Numbered from the stretch's first letter, positions 35,726 through 44,435 are shown. The stretch: 44,435 nucleotides of DNA from Gemmatimonadaceae bacterium (GCA_014379355.1 JACMLX010000109.1:1-44435); one strand, 5' to 3'. The notes: a model not told the origin generated them from the sequence alone. Numbers and translations: made by a program.

Positions 35726-37314
35726 TGACAGCGGTGCCGAGTGGTGTGATGGCCGGATCCCGTGACCCTGCGGACCCTCCGGCCGTCCACACTGTGGCCC
35801 CCGATGTCCCTTCAATCCCGCCTGACGAGGCACGCACGGCGATGACTGCGCCACGAATCATCGTCGCCGATAGCGATCCGGCGGTACAGCAGACCATTGC
35901 GTGGGTCCTGCGCGAGCACGGCTACGACGTGCGCGGCGTGATCACGTGCGCCGCGGCGGTGGATGCCGCGCGCGACTTCGTGCCCGATCTGCTGCTGATG
36001 GATGCGCAGCTCCTGGACGAGGGTGGGGCAGTCGCGCTGACGGCACTGAAGGGCGAATCACGCTGGCACGACCTGCCGGTCCTGGTGACGTCGACGCGTG
36101 CGCCCGAGGAAATCGTGGAGCAGGCGCTGGCCAACGGTGCGACCGACGTGGTGCGCAAGCCGCTGCGATCCGGTGAACTGCTGGCCCGCATCGGGGCCAA
36201 CCTGCGTTCGCGGTCGGCGCTCGACATGACGCGCCGGCAACTCCTGTCGACGCAGGAAGCGCTGGCGCACGCACGCGAAGAAGCGCAGACCGGTCGCACG
36301 CTGATGGCGATCATGCGCGAAGTCAGCGCGGATCTGTCGAGTGAGGAGATCTATCACGTGCTCGTGCGACGCGTTGCACGCGCGATCGGGCTGTTCCGCT
36401 GCTCGGTCGTGCTGGCGCGGCCGGGTGAACTGTCGGCCATCGTGCCGGCGGCGTTCGACGATCCGACGCTGCGCAACCTGCCGATGGATCTGGAGAAGTA
36501 TCCCGAGATCCGTGTCGCACTCGAGGCGGGACGGCCGGTGCTGATTCCGGATGTGATGGTGCATCCGCTGTTCGCCGAATTGCGCCAGCGATGGGCGCGT
36601 GAAGGCACGGTGGTGCCGACCCGCAGTGTGATCGCGCTGCCGTTCTTCGTCGATCGGCAGCAGGCGGGCGTGTTCCTGCTGCGGCGCGGCGTGGGGGAAA
36701 CGCCGCTGGACGACGAGGATGTCTCGTTTGCGGATGCGGTGGTGAAGGCGGCCGTCGCGTCAATCCAGCGCGCACATCTGCTCGAGACGGCGCGTGCCGA
36801 CAACGTGCGGCTCGCGGCGCTCGCGCAGACCGATCCGCTCACTCAAGTCTTGAACAGACGCGCGTTGACGGACCGGCTGGTGTCGGAACTCGATCGTGCG
36901 CGCCGCTACGGGCACTCGGTGGCCGTGCTGATGCTCGATCTCGATCACTTCAAGATGGTGAACGACACGCGCGGGCACCTGGTGGGCGACGGTGTGCTCA
37001 AGGACATCGCCGAGATCCTGCGCAGTGCCGTCCGCAGCGCCGACTTCGTGGCGCGGTATGGCGGCGAGGAGTTCGTGATCGTGCTGCCGGAGACGTCGCT
37101 GGATGGTGCGGTGATCTTTGCCGAGCGTCTGCGCGAGCGGATCGCGGCGACGGCGTTTCAGGGTGGGGTCGGGGTGTCGCTCACGCTGTCGGTGTCGATC
37201 GGGGTGTCGTTGTTTCCGGGGCCGAGGATCACGTCCGTGGATGATCTGTTGTCGTCGGCGGATACGGCGCTGTATCGGGCGAAGGCGGACGGGCGGAACC
37301 GGGTGCGGCATTAG
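35722..37314 (+). CDS. Diguanylate cyclase with REC and GAF-like domains
   Basis: Makes cyclic di-GMP from two GTP, under control of phosphorylation. 530 residues. A response-regulator receiver domain (about 43-165) has acidic VADSD, phospho-acceptor Asp94 in LLLMDAQL, and a Lys in VVRKPL. A GAF-like domain (about 195-340) follows ([40 protein letters not shown]). The catalytic GGEEF (447-451) has an RxxD inhibitory site, RSAD (438-441), nine residues before it, so product feedback is expected. The GTG 35722 start overlaps gyrA; ATG 35842 ([12 protein letters not shown]) is an alternative that removes a disordered leader. The last gene of the gyrA unit; its 3' side enters the third repeat island. 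Confidence 0.92.
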
Positions 37315-37363
37315 CTCTTCGCCCCACGCGAAGTTCCGTCGCCCACGCAGCCTGAAACAGCGA

Positions 37364-37458
37364 ATCGCAAAGGAACAACTGACGCAGAACTGCAGCGATG
37401 CGGCGCGAGATCTTCGCCCAGCTCGTCTGCTGTTTTGCGTCAGTTGTTCTTCTGCGAT
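37364..37458. repeat. Inverted-repeat island 3 (hairpin core)
   Basis: atcgcaaaggaacaactgac and the following 12 bases (37364-37395) match the complement of 37427-37458 in 28 of 32 bases, with a 31-base spacer. The arms extend outward with a gap through cagcga/tcgctg. A small hairpin, cttcgc/gcgaag, lies at 37317-37333 just past the diguanylate cyclase stop. The words caactgacgca and tgttttgcgtcag resemble those of island 2. It could also serve as a terminator for the gyrA unit, though no U-run follows. Confidence 0.7.
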
Positions 37459-37493
37459 GTGCTGTTCGCTGTTCGATGAAGCGCGGAGGCTGT

Positions 37494-37577
37494 TCAGCGA
37501 CTCGCCTTGAGCGTGACGGTTTGCCGCTTCCCGTTGCGCTCACACCGCCGCCTATCCGAAATCTTCGGGTCGACGCA
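37494..37577 (-). pseudogene. Duplicated 3' end of the PDZ-protein gene
   Basis: Read on the minus strand, this fragment ends RNGKRQTVTLKASR then stop, and is preceded by DRRRC. The neighbouring PDZ gene ends DRRRDQRLEILRNGRRETVTL and GANR then stop. DNA similarity covers 37494-37540 versus 38239-38280 and continues past both stops (aagcgcgg ... ttcagcga). A short internal deletion and an upstream in-frame stop show the copy is dead. The two copies flank the cupin and RAYT remnants. Confidence 0.6.
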
Positions 37578-37581
37578 GCGT

Positions 37582-37764
37582 CACGGACGCAATGCGCCGG
37601 ACCTCTTCGAGTCGGCGTTCCTCGCGCGACGCTACCGAAGCGAGTTCGAGTTGTTGCTCGTACCGCAGCTGGTCCAGCAGGCAGTGTTTCCGCTGCTGGT
37701 AGGTATCGGCCGCCTGCTGGGCCGCTACGCGCGTTACGCCGACGCGCCCGAGCCAATTCGGTGA
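37582..37764 (+). pseudogene. C-terminal remnant of a cupin-domain protein
   Basis: The frame reads HGRNAPDLFESAFLARRYRS, then EFELLLVPQLVQQAVFPLLV and GIGRLLGRYARYADAPEPIR and a stop. Cupin-type proteins of this kind commonly end with a block like NPLQLAxLxREYRxEF...VQRxLFxPLAxLGRLLGYRARY, which matches in order. The upstream part of the frame (37507-37581) is antisense to the PDZ 3' copy and unrelated. The beta-barrel is missing, so only the last 60 residues survive. Confidence 0.45.
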
Positions 37765-37962
37765 CTGTGCGCAAAACTCGCGGCATTCCTCTCACCGCTG
37801 TGGAACGACTTCATCTTCCGGCGCAAGCGGTGCGAGGCGACCATGCCTGCATCGCGCAGCGAAACGGGAATGGTGCAGGAATTTGAGTCGCCCACACATG
37901 AAAACGCCGATATCCTGGCGCGGAAATGCGAACTCAGACTCTCCGGCCCGCGCGTGCGACAC

Positions 37963-38217
37963 ATGGCCCGACTCGCCCGCGTTGTGCTTCCCGGCCTCGC
38001 TCACCACTTCACGCAGCGCGGACATGGCCGGCAGCGCATGTTCTTCTTCTACAGCGACTATGCGCGCTATCTGCGCCTCATCACTGCCGCCTGCCTCGAC
38101 GCGAGTGTCACCTGCCTCGCGTTCTGCCTGAAGCGGAATCGCGCGCATCCGATCCCAGTACCCGCGAAGGCAGACGGACTCTGCGTCTTTCAGTTTCCGC
38201 GTTGCGCCGCTGCGTAA
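37963..38217 (+). pseudogene. Truncated RAYT / Y1 transposase (IS200-like) remnant
   Basis: From ATG 37963 the frame reads MARLARVVLPGLAHHFTQRG, HGRQRMFFFYSDYARYLRLI, TAACLDASVTCLAFCLKRNR and AHPI, a clear match to the N-terminus of REP-associated tyrosine transposases (MARLARVVVPGVPHHVTQRG-type). The HUH motif that should read MPNHVHLI is corrupted to KRNRAHPI. After it the similarity stops: the catalytic Tyr helix and C-terminal part are absent. The frame is also open upstream to 37843 but without transposase similarity. It is non-functional on this evidence. Confidence 0.7.
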
Positions 38218-38230
38218 GCGCGGCTGCAGT

Positions 38231-39679
38231 TCAGCGATTCGCCCCGAGCGTGACCGTTTCCCGCCTGCCATTGCGCAGGATCTCGAGTCGCTGATCCCGC
38301 CGCCGGTCGAACGACACATCAAGATTCTTGCCGTCGCGGACCGACCGGCCATCGACGCTCAGCAACACATCCCCCGCCTTGAGCGGATCCCAGTCGCCGC
38401 GAATGCGCACGACCAGCGCACCGTCCTCGCTGCCGCGACCGAACTGCTGCGCGAAGTCGCGATCGACTGTGGCCAGTGACAGCCCGTCGAGCGTCAGCGT
38501 GGCGCCGTCGGTGCGGCCGTGCACCGCGCCGCGTGCGGGACGATCGTCGCCATCATCACGATCGCGATACGAACGGTCGTCGCGGTCGTCGTCATCGTCG
38601 TCGCGGGACCGCATCTCTCGCTGCACCTCACGCTGCACCTCGCGCTGCTCACGCGCCAGTTCGCGCTGCACACGACTCATTTCACGCTGCACATCGGTCC
38701 GCGCGCGTTGTGCCTCGGCGCGTGCCTCGCTCCGCGCGCGTGCGGCATCTGCGCGCGCATCCGACATGTCGAAGCTGCCACGAATGCTGCCCTGGATGTC
38801 CGCCGCCAGTCCGTCCAGCGAGCGCATGCCTCCGAAACTGCCGCCGGTCGTGAACGAGAAGCCGCGCTCGCGCGTCGGTGTGACCGTGACGGTTCGCCGA
38901 CGGCCCTCGGACAACACCTCGAGACGCACCGATTGTGAATCACGTGACGCATCGAGTGCCCGCCGCAGTCGCGACACACGCGCCTGCACGCCTTCACGAC
39001 TTCCGGCGTCGGACGTCGGCACACGGAGATCGACGTCATCGATGCCGACGATGCGATCGCCCTCGCTGATGCCGGCCTTGTCCGCCGCACCGCCGGTCGA
39101 CACGCTAATCACGAGCAATCCGGCCGAGTCCCGCGTCGAGCCGCGTTCCGAGAACGACACACCGAGCACGCGTCGGCCTGTGGATAAAGCACGCATCGAC
39201 GACGCGAACGGCGATTCACCGAGTACCACACGCTTGGTCTCCTTGCGACCGTCCGTCAGCACGACGACCACAACCGTGTCGCCGGGCTCGTGACGGGCCA
39301 GCGTGCGGCGCAGCCGGCTTTCCGGAAGCGACTCACCGGCGTAGTCGCCGAGGTCGCGCGGATCGACGCGCAAGTCGACGTCATCGATCGACACGAGGCG
39401 CGCGCCGCGGACGATGCCCGCCTTCGCCGCCGGGAGGTCCGACTCGATATCCTGGACGAGCAGGCCGAGGGTATCTGCCGCCCCCGAGGAGTAGTGGGGC
39501 GTGATGCCGAGGTAGGCGCGATTCATTGCCGGACCGCCCACGTACGTGTAGCGCGCTGGCGGATCCGGGGGTTCTGGCGCCCTCGGTGCGCGGACCTGCG
39601 CGAGCGCAGGACCTGCGGCAAACGGCGCGAACATTCCCACCAGCGCGGCGGTCCGGACAGCGTACGAAAGGGTCGTCAT
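38231..39679 (-). CDS. Secreted multi-PDZ protein with charged coiled insert
   Basis: A 482-residue exported protein. The signal peptide is MTTLSYAVRTAALVGMFAPF and following AAGPALAQ. Two PDZ domains lie at about 55-155 (AYLGITPHYSS, AAKAGIVRGARLVSIDDVDL) and about 165-275 (VLGVSFSERG, GAADKAGISEGDRIVGIDDV). A long Arg/Glu/Gln coiled segment (about 308-355, words QREVQREVQREM), a poly-Asp run (RSRDDDDDDRDD) and a Gly-rich hinge follow. The C-terminal part (about 380-482) is a third PDZ-like unit (DPLKAGDVLLSVDGRSVRDG). No protease domain is present, so it may be a scaffold or substrate-binding protein of an HtrA-like system. Its 3' end is duplicated at 37494-37577. Confidence 0.85.
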   Translation of the reverse strand: MTTLSYAVRTAALVGMFAPFAAGPALAQVRAPRAPEPPDPPARYTYVGGPAMNRAYLGITPHYSSGAADTLGLLVQDIESDLPAAKAGIVRGARLVSIDDVDLRVDPRDLGDYAGESLPESRLRRTLARHEPGDTVVVVVLTDGRKETKRVVLGESPFASSMRALSTGRRVLGVSFSERGSTRDSAGLLVISVSTGGAADKAGISEGDRIVGIDDVDLRVPTSDAGSREGVQARVSRLRRALDASRDSQSVRLEVLSEGRRRTVTVTPTRERGFSFTTGGSFGGMRSLDGLAADIQGSIRGSFDMSDARADAARARSEARAEAQRARTDVQREMSRVQRELAREQREVQREVQREMRSRDDDDDDRDDRSYRDRDDGDDRPARGAVHGRTDGATLTLDGLSLATVDRDFAQQFGRGSEDGALVVRIRGDWDPLKAGDVLLSVDGRSVRDGKNLDVSFDRRRDQRLEILRNGRRETVTLGANR

Positions 39680-39770
39680 GAAAGTCTCCGGCGTTCAGCC
39701 TGCCGGTGCGGCATGCACCGGTCAGGGAATCGGCGATCAGACAACGGGCGCCCGCTGAAGGGTTTACCGC

Positions 39771-42212
39771 CTACATCACGACGTTCAGCAGCCGCCCCGC
39801 AACGTAGATGATCTTCTTCGGCTCGCCGTCGACGAACTTGGCAATGTTCGGTTCCTGAAGGGCAGCAGCATAGACATCGGCCTGCGTCGCGTCCTTGCCG
39901 ACGCTCACGGTGCCGCGCGTCTTGCCGTTGACCTGCACCGCAATCGTGATCGTGTCGGACACGAGCAACGCCGGATCGTACGCCGGCCAGCCGCTGTCGA
40001 ACACCGACTCATGCCCGCCAAGAATGTCCCAGCAGGCTTCAGCGATGTGCGGCGCAAACGGTGCGACGAGCTGGATCAGCGGCCGCACTTCATCGCGATG
40101 AATCGTGCGTTCACTGGCGCGCAGCACGTTCACGTACTCCATCATCGCGGCGATGGCGGTGTTGTAGCCGAGTGCCGGTATGTCCTCGCCGACCTTCTTG
40201 ATCGTCGCATGCAGCTTGCGCAGCACGGCCGGATCCGGCTCACCGGTCGTCACACACTCGTGCACCGAGCCCCAGATACGATCGAGGAATCGGCGCACAC
40301 CGGTGATGCCGCTGTCACGATAGTCGCCACCTTCCTCGTACTTGCCGAGGAACATCAGGTAGGTGCGCAGTGAATCGGCACCCCAGCGTTCGATCAGCTC
40401 GTCGGGATTGACGACGTTGCCCTTCGACTTCGACATCTTCGCGCCTTCGCGGATGATCATGCCATGTGCGCGAAACCGCGTGAACGGTTCATCGAAATCG
40501 AGAAAGCCGCCGTCGTGCAGCACCATCGTGATGAAGCGCGAATAGAGCAGGTGCAGCACGGCGTGTTCATTGCCGCCGATGTAGGTCGTCACCGGCAGCC
40601 AGCGCTGCGTCAGGGCACGATCGAAGGGCACATCGCTTCGATCCGCACTCGGGTAGCGCAGGAAATACCAGGCGCTGTCGAGGAAGTTGTCGGAGACGTC
40701 GGTCTCCCGGCGCGACATGATGCCACAGGTCGGGCAGGGCACGCGATACCACTCGTCATGACGCGCGAGCGGTGAGATGCCGCTGTCGTCGGGACGGAAA
40801 TCCTCGATCAGTGGCAGCACCACGGGCAGCTGATCCTCCGGCACCGGCACCGGACCGCAGCTGTCGCAATAGATGATCGGGATCGGCGGACCCCAGTAGC
40901 GCTGCCGCGAGATGCACCAGTCGTTCAGGCGATAGTTGATGACCGGTGTCGCGTTGCCGCGCTCCTCGAGCCACGCCACGACGGCCTTCTTCGCTTGCGG
41001 CACGGGCATGCCGGAGAACTGCGCCGAGTTCACCAGAAGGTCGCTCTCCAGCTTGGAGGCGTAGGCTTCGGTGAGTGGCGCATCCGCATCGCCATCGGCT
41101 GGCGTGACGACCCTGATGATCGGTAGCGCGAACTTTTCCGCGAACTCGAAGTCGCGTTCATCGTGGCCCGGCACGCCCATCACTGCACCGGTGCCGTACT
41201 CCATCAGCACGTAGTCCGCGATCCACACCGGAATCGGCTTGCCCGTGGCCGGGTTGATGCCGACGGCGCCCGTAAAGACGCCGGTCTTCTCCTTGTTCAC
41301 CTTCCGCGACACCACGTCCTGCGTCTTGGTGCGCTCGAGATAGGCGTCCACCTCGGCCAGCTGTGCCGGCGTGACCAACTGCGCGACCAGCGGATGCTCC
41401 GGCGCCAGCACCAGCCAGGTGGCGCCGAAGATCGTGTCGGGCCGAGTGGTGAACACCGTCACGTCGTGCGCATTGGCGACACGAAACGTGAGGTGCGCGC
41501 CTTCGCTCCGCCCGATCCAGTTGCGCTGGGCCTGCCGGGTGATCTCGCTCCAGTCGAGCGCGGTCATGTTGTCCAGCAGCCGCTGCGAGTAGTGCGACGT
41601 GCGGAAGAACCACTGCTCCAGCAGCCGCTGCTCGACCAGGGCGTCACAGCGCTCGCAGTGGCCATCGATCACCTGCTCGTTGGCCAGGACGGTCTTGTCG
41701 TTCGGGCACCAGTTGACGGCGGCGGCCTTTTTGTACGCCATGCCCTGCTTGTACAGCTGGAGGAAAAGCCACTGCGTCCACTTGTAGTACGACGGGTCGC
41801 TGGTGATGACTTCCTTGCTCCAGTCAAGCATCAGGCCGGCACGAGTCAGCTGGCCGCGAAATCGGGCCACATTGCGCGGAGTCAGCTGAGCCGGGTGCTG
41901 GCCCACCTTGATGGCATAGTTCTCGGTCTGGATCCCGAAACTGTCGAAGCCGATTGGTTCGAAGACGGTCCGTCCCTGCTGCCGCTGAAACCGGCCGTGG
42001 ATGTCGGCGCCGGTGAAGGCGAACAGGTTGCCGATGTGGAGCCCCTCACCCGACGGGTAGGGGAACATCATCAGCTGATAATACGGGTCCGCCCCGGTCC
42101 ACAATTCCGGTGAATTCGTCCCCTGCTCGGCCCAGCGATGCTGCCAGATGGCTTCGATGGCGGCGGGATCGTAGGCAGGAAACTCGGGCGGAACGGACGG
42201 CGTGTCGGACAT
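39771..42212 (-). CDS. leuS: Leucyl-tRNA synthetase
   Basis: Class Ia aminoacyl-tRNA synthetase charging tRNA-Leu. 813 residues, near the bacterial size. The HIGH motif is PYPSGEGLHIGN (51-62) and the KMSKS motif is intact at 592-596 (GAKMSKSKGN). The CP1 editing domain includes FTTRPDTIFGATWLVLAPEH and MGVPGHDERDFEFA. Cys-rich knuckles NWCPNDKTVLANEQ with CERC and CPTCG suggest zinc sites. The anticodon-binding and C-terminal domain end with NGKTRGTVSVGKDA. Start ATG 42212; the divergent metzincin starts 77 bases away. It sits upstream of the PDZ gene with about 90 bases between. Confidence 0.96.
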   Translation of the reverse strand: MSDTPSVPPEFPAYDPAAIEAIWQHRWAEQGTNSPELWTGADPYYQLMMFPYPSGEGLHIGNLFAFTGADIHGRFQRQQGRTVFEPIGFDSFGIQTENYAIKVGQHPAQLTPRNVARFRGQLTRAGLMLDWSKEVITSDPSYYKWTQWLFLQLYKQGMAYKKAAAVNWCPNDKTVLANEQVIDGHCERCDALVEQRLLEQWFFRTSHYSQRLLDNMTALDWSEITRQAQRNWIGRSEGAHLTFRVANAHDVTVFTTRPDTIFGATWLVLAPEHPLVAQLVTPAQLAEVDAYLERTKTQDVVSRKVNKEKTGVFTGAVGINPATGKPIPVWIADYVLMEYGTGAVMGVPGHDERDFEFAEKFALPIIRVVTPADGDADAPLTEAYASKLESDLLVNSAQFSGMPVPQAKKAVVAWLEERGNATPVINYRLNDWCISRQRYWGPPIPIIYCDSCGPVPVPEDQLPVVLPLIEDFRPDDSGISPLARHDEWYRVPCPTCGIMSRRETDVSDNFLDSAWYFLRYPSADRSDVPFDRALTQRWLPVTTYIGGNEHAVLHLLYSRFITMVLHDGGFLDFDEPFTRFRAHGMIIREGAKMSKSKGNVVNPDELIERWGADSLRTYLMFLGKYEEGGDYRDSGITGVRRFLDRIWGSVHECVTTGEPDPAVLRKLHATIKKVGEDIPALGYNTAIAAMMEYVNVLRASERTIHRDEVRPLIQLVAPFAPHIAEACWDILGGHESVFDSGWPAYDPALLVSDTITIAVQVNGKTRGTVSVGKDATQADVYAAALQEPNIAKFVDGEPKKIIYVAGRLLNVVM

Positions 42213-42288
42213 CGGCAGGATCAGGACGCCGGCGGCGTCAGTTCAGTTCGGTTGGTCGCAAGTGTGCGTGTCCCTCTAACTTACCCGC

Positions 42289-44034
42289 GTGCCGTCTCCC
42301 CCTGAAAGCGCGACAGCTGGCGCATGTTGGCATCGGCGGGCCATGGTCGCGCTCGCCTGCTTGGTCGTGTCGTGCGGGAAAGGTGCGACCGACGCCCCTC
42401 AGCCACCGCTGACCGCCGCGGCGCGAGTCGAGATCCAGGTGGCGGCAGATAGCGTGCTCGTCGGTGATTCCATCGTCGCGACGGTCAAGGGCGTCAATCG
42501 CGAAGGGGTCACCGTCGCGCTATCGGTGGTCGTCTGGTCGTCGACGGATAGCAGCGTCGTATCGGTCTCGACCGGTGGCGTGCTGCGCGCGCGGAACGTC
42601 GGAACGGTGCGCGTCGAGGTGATCGCCGACGGTGTGGTGGGCACGAAGTCGGTGCGCATCGTGCCACGCGACGCGATGCGGGTTCGAGTGATTGCACCGG
42701 ACACTGCGCAGCTCAGCGACGTCATCGACGTGAGTACGCACGTCGAGACCGCTGACGGCGTCGCGCTCACGGAGGTCGCACCGCGTTTTGCCGTCCTCGA
42801 TCGCACCATCGCGACGATCACACCAAGCGCGGTCGGCAGGGCGCGAGTGTCGCCGCTGGCAGTCGGCAGTACGACGCTCCTGGCAATCGTCGGCCGCGAC
42901 ACGACCCGTCGCCGTATCGTCCTGCGCCTGACGCCATTGCGGTCGCTGTCGGTGAGCGTCGAAACCCGCACGCTCGCCGTCGGCGACAGTGCGCCGTACC
43001 TCGTCACCGCGATCGACAGCGGCGGGCGTTCGGTTGCCAGCAGCGGCACCGAAGTCGGTGTCGAGCCGATTGGCACGATGGTCGTGCGCAACGGATTCCT
43101 TGTTGCAACAGGCCTCGGGCGCGTGGTGCTCAAGGCGATCAACGGACCGAATGTGGCGCGCGACACCGTGACTGGACTGGGGCCGTCGGAATTTCCGCTC
43201 GAGATCGTGGATGGCGACGGTCAGAATCCGCTGCCGTTGCGCATGATCTTCAGCATGGAACGCGTCACGGCGCGCTGGCGGCGCATCATTCGCAGCGGGT
43301 CGGTCGGTGAGCAGGTCAACATCCCGATCGAGGGGTGTCGTAACCGTGTGCCGGTCGCGCAGTTCATCACCGGTGTCCGGGTGCTGGTGCGTCTCGACAC
43401 CCTCTTCAACTTCATCGTGGCGCAGAGTGGTCCATGCGCGATCCGCGCCAACGGCCTGCCGCTGCTCGGCACGATTCAGGTCAATTGGCGTTTTTATCCG
43501 ACGCTCAGCGATCGCAAGCTCGACGATCTGCTGATGCATGAAGTCGGCCATGTGCTCGGCATCGGAAGCGTGTGGCGCAGCGCGTCGTTCCCCGGCCTCG
43601 TGCAGGGCGACACGAATGCGCTCGATCCGATCTTCGTGGGACCGAATGCACTGGCCGCCTTCGCTCGACTCGGCGGCAGTGCGCAGTTTGTCGGTCGTAC
43701 GGTGCCGATCGAGCCGCGTGTACTCGGACACTGGCGGCAGCAGCCGTTTGCGGGCGAAGTGATGGCGCCGTCACTCGCCACCTCGCCGCAGGTGACATCG
43801 GCCGTCACGGTCGCATCGCTGCGCGACATCGGCTGGAACGTCGAGCGGGAAGCGTACGACGACTATCAGCTTCCCGCCTCGGTGCTGGCAGGGCGCGTGG
43901 CTCCGCGTGTCGTGACGTCGTCCGGCGATCGCGGGCTCTCACTCGAGGGTGACGTGCTGATGCCGATGCTGATGATCCTGCCAGGTGGCCGGACGTTGAA
44001 AATCGATTCACCGGGACGACCGCCGTTCCGCTGA
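42289..44034 (+). CDS. Lipoprotein metzincin (leishmanolysin-like) with Ig-like repeats
   Basis: A predicted surface zinc peptidase, 581 residues. The signal region is HRRAMVALACLVVSCGKG, with lipobox VVSC; the start is GTG 42289, and ATG 42343 would lose the basic N-region. Residues about 45-300 form three BIG2-type beta domains (VWSSTDSSVVSVSTGGVLRA is typical). The peptidase domain has HEVGHVLGIG (His417, Glu418, His421), a third ligand His481 in LGHWRQQ, and the Met-turn Met492 in GEVMAPS. The order and spacing fit M8-type metzincins, though the third ligand is 60 residues from the second. Many Gemmatimonadota-like bacteria carry such proteins. The substrate is unknown. Confidence 0.83.
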   Translation: MPSPPESATAGACWHRRAMVALACLVVSCGKGATDAPQPPLTAAARVEIQVAADSVLVGDSIVATVKGVNREGVTVALSVVVWSSTDSSVVSVSTGGVLRARNVGTVRVEVIADGVVGTKSVRIVPRDAMRVRVIAPDTAQLSDVIDVSTHVETADGVALTEVAPRFAVLDRTIATITPSAVGRARVSPLAVGSTTLLAIVGRDTTRRRIVLRLTPLRSLSVSVETRTLAVGDSAPYLVTAIDSGGRSVASSGTEVGVEPIGTMVVRNGFLVATGLGRVVLKAINGPNVARDTVTGLGPSEFPLEIVDGDGQNPLPLRMIFSMERVTARWRRIIRSGSVGEQVNIPIEGCRNRVPVAQFITGVRVLVRLDTLFNFIVAQSGPCAIRANGLPLLGTIQVNWRFYPTLSDRKLDDLLMHEVGHVLGIGSVWRSASFPGLVQGDTNALDPIFVGPNALAAFARLGGSAQFVGRTVPIEPRVLGHWRQQPFAGEVMAPSLATSPQVTSAVTVASLRDIGWNVEREAYDDYQLPASVLAGRVAPRVVTSSGDRGLSLEGDVLMPMLMILPGGRTLKIDSPGRPPFR

Positions 44035-44061
44035 CGTCCGGCGATCCTGCGCCGCGGTGAG

Positions 44062-44435
44062 TCACCTCCGTACCGCCCATGCGAGCCCGTCAGGCCCGCG
44101 ACCGGTCTTCACTTCACCGATCACACGCATCGTGCGCAGATCGATCACGGCGACCGCATCCCTCGAGTTCAGCGTCGTGAAGGCGCGCGTCCTGTCCGCT
44201 GACATGACGATGCCTTCGGAATTCGTGCCGAGTGCGATGCGCGTGTGTGGCGTGCGGGACTTCGCGTCGATCACGAGCATCTCGTTGCCGTTGAGATCCG
44301 ACACGAAGACATAGCGACCGTCCAGCGTGAACTTGAGTCGATTCGCAGCGCGCGTGGACGGAATCGTCTGGACCACCCGGTGTGTCGCGATATCGACGAT
44401 CGAGATGGTTGACTCCTGCGCATTCGCGACCCACA
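44062..44435 (-). CDS. YVTN beta-propeller protein (N-terminus outside window)
   Basis: The frame is open to the window edge, so the start is missing; a GTG at 44376 is internal. The visible 120 or so residues contain WVANAQESTISIVDIATHRV, GRYVFVSDLNGNEMLVIDAK, SEGIVMSADRTRAFTTLNSR and AVAVIDLRTMRVIGEV, each a YVTN-type blade. It ends in GPDGLAWAVRR. Such proteins are mostly exported and bind or scaffold, with no catalytic residues visible here. Convergent with the metzincin, whose stop is 27 bases away. Confidence 0.82.
   Translation of the reverse strand, partial: WVANAQESTISIVDIATHRVVQTIPSTRAANRLKFTLDGRYVFVSDLNGNEMLVIDAKSRTPHTRIALGTNSEGIVMSADRTRAFTTLNSRDAVAVIDLRTMRVIGEVKTGRGPDGLAWAVRR

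Noticed and set aside
37843..37962. Upstream extension of the RAYT remnant
   Set aside because: The 40 residues before MARLARVV have no transposase similarity and are out of family context.

Overview
The window is 44.4 kb of high-GC bacterial chromosome. It is dense in genes, starts many of them at GTG or TTG, and couples many by 1-4 base start/stop overlaps. The mix suggests an aerobic free-living bacterium of the Gemmatimonadota or a close relative: ThyX, an odhB-lpdA pair, gyrA, leuS, a DUF2911 protein, secreted S9 and metzincin peptidases, PDZ and YVTN proteins, many lipoproteins. That placement is inferred from composition and gene mix, because no rRNA or tRNA gene was seen. No intact mobile element, CRISPR array or prophage was seen.

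Layout. 1-8 kb: a lipoprotein fragment, thyX, an FAD-linked oxidase divergent from a squalene/phytoene synthase, then a thiolase-led minus-strand group with two uncharacterised proteins. 8-14 kb: a maltokinase-like gene broken by two frameshifts, then a tightly coupled four-gene plus-strand operon (SDR, metallo-beta-lactamase-fold hydrolase, adenylate-forming enzyme, KAS III), then an Arg/Asp/Tyr-rich secreted protein behind a sigma-54-like promoter. 14-20 kb: a six-gene minus-strand run (GHMP kinase, M20 peptidase, small protein, atypical RNase H, nuclease-like protein, zinc ribbon) and a histone-H1-tailed protein. 20-26.7 kb: a CoA-transferase, an ECF sigma factor with a membrane partner, a DUF2911 protein, a nitrilase and a prolyl oligopeptidase. 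26.7-31 kb: lpdA and odhB (2-oxoacid dehydrogenase E3 and E2), divergent from an alcohol dehydrogenase and a zinc-ribbon protein. 31-37 kb: a membrane protein, a lipoprotein, gyrA, and a diguanylate cyclase overlapping gyrA. 37.3-38.2 kb: a gene graveyard. 38.2-44.4 kb: a PDZ protein, leuS, a metzincin lipoprotein and part of a YVTN propeller.

Two things stand out. The first is the four-gene operon at 9.58-13.75 kb. Its enzyme classes parallel the OleA/OleC/OleD logic of long-chain olefin and beta-lactone synthesis, but an MBL hydrolase stands where OleB would be, so it may be an uncharacterised lipid or beta-lactone pathway. The second is three intergenic islands (about 1.0-1.4, 4.26-4.66 and 37.3-38.3 kb) built of short word-like sequences arranged as long nested inverted repeats. 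The third island also holds remnants of a RAYT/Y1 transposase, a cupin protein and the duplicated 3' end of the neighbouring PDZ gene, which suggests a REP/BIME-like repeat family with a decayed mobiliser.
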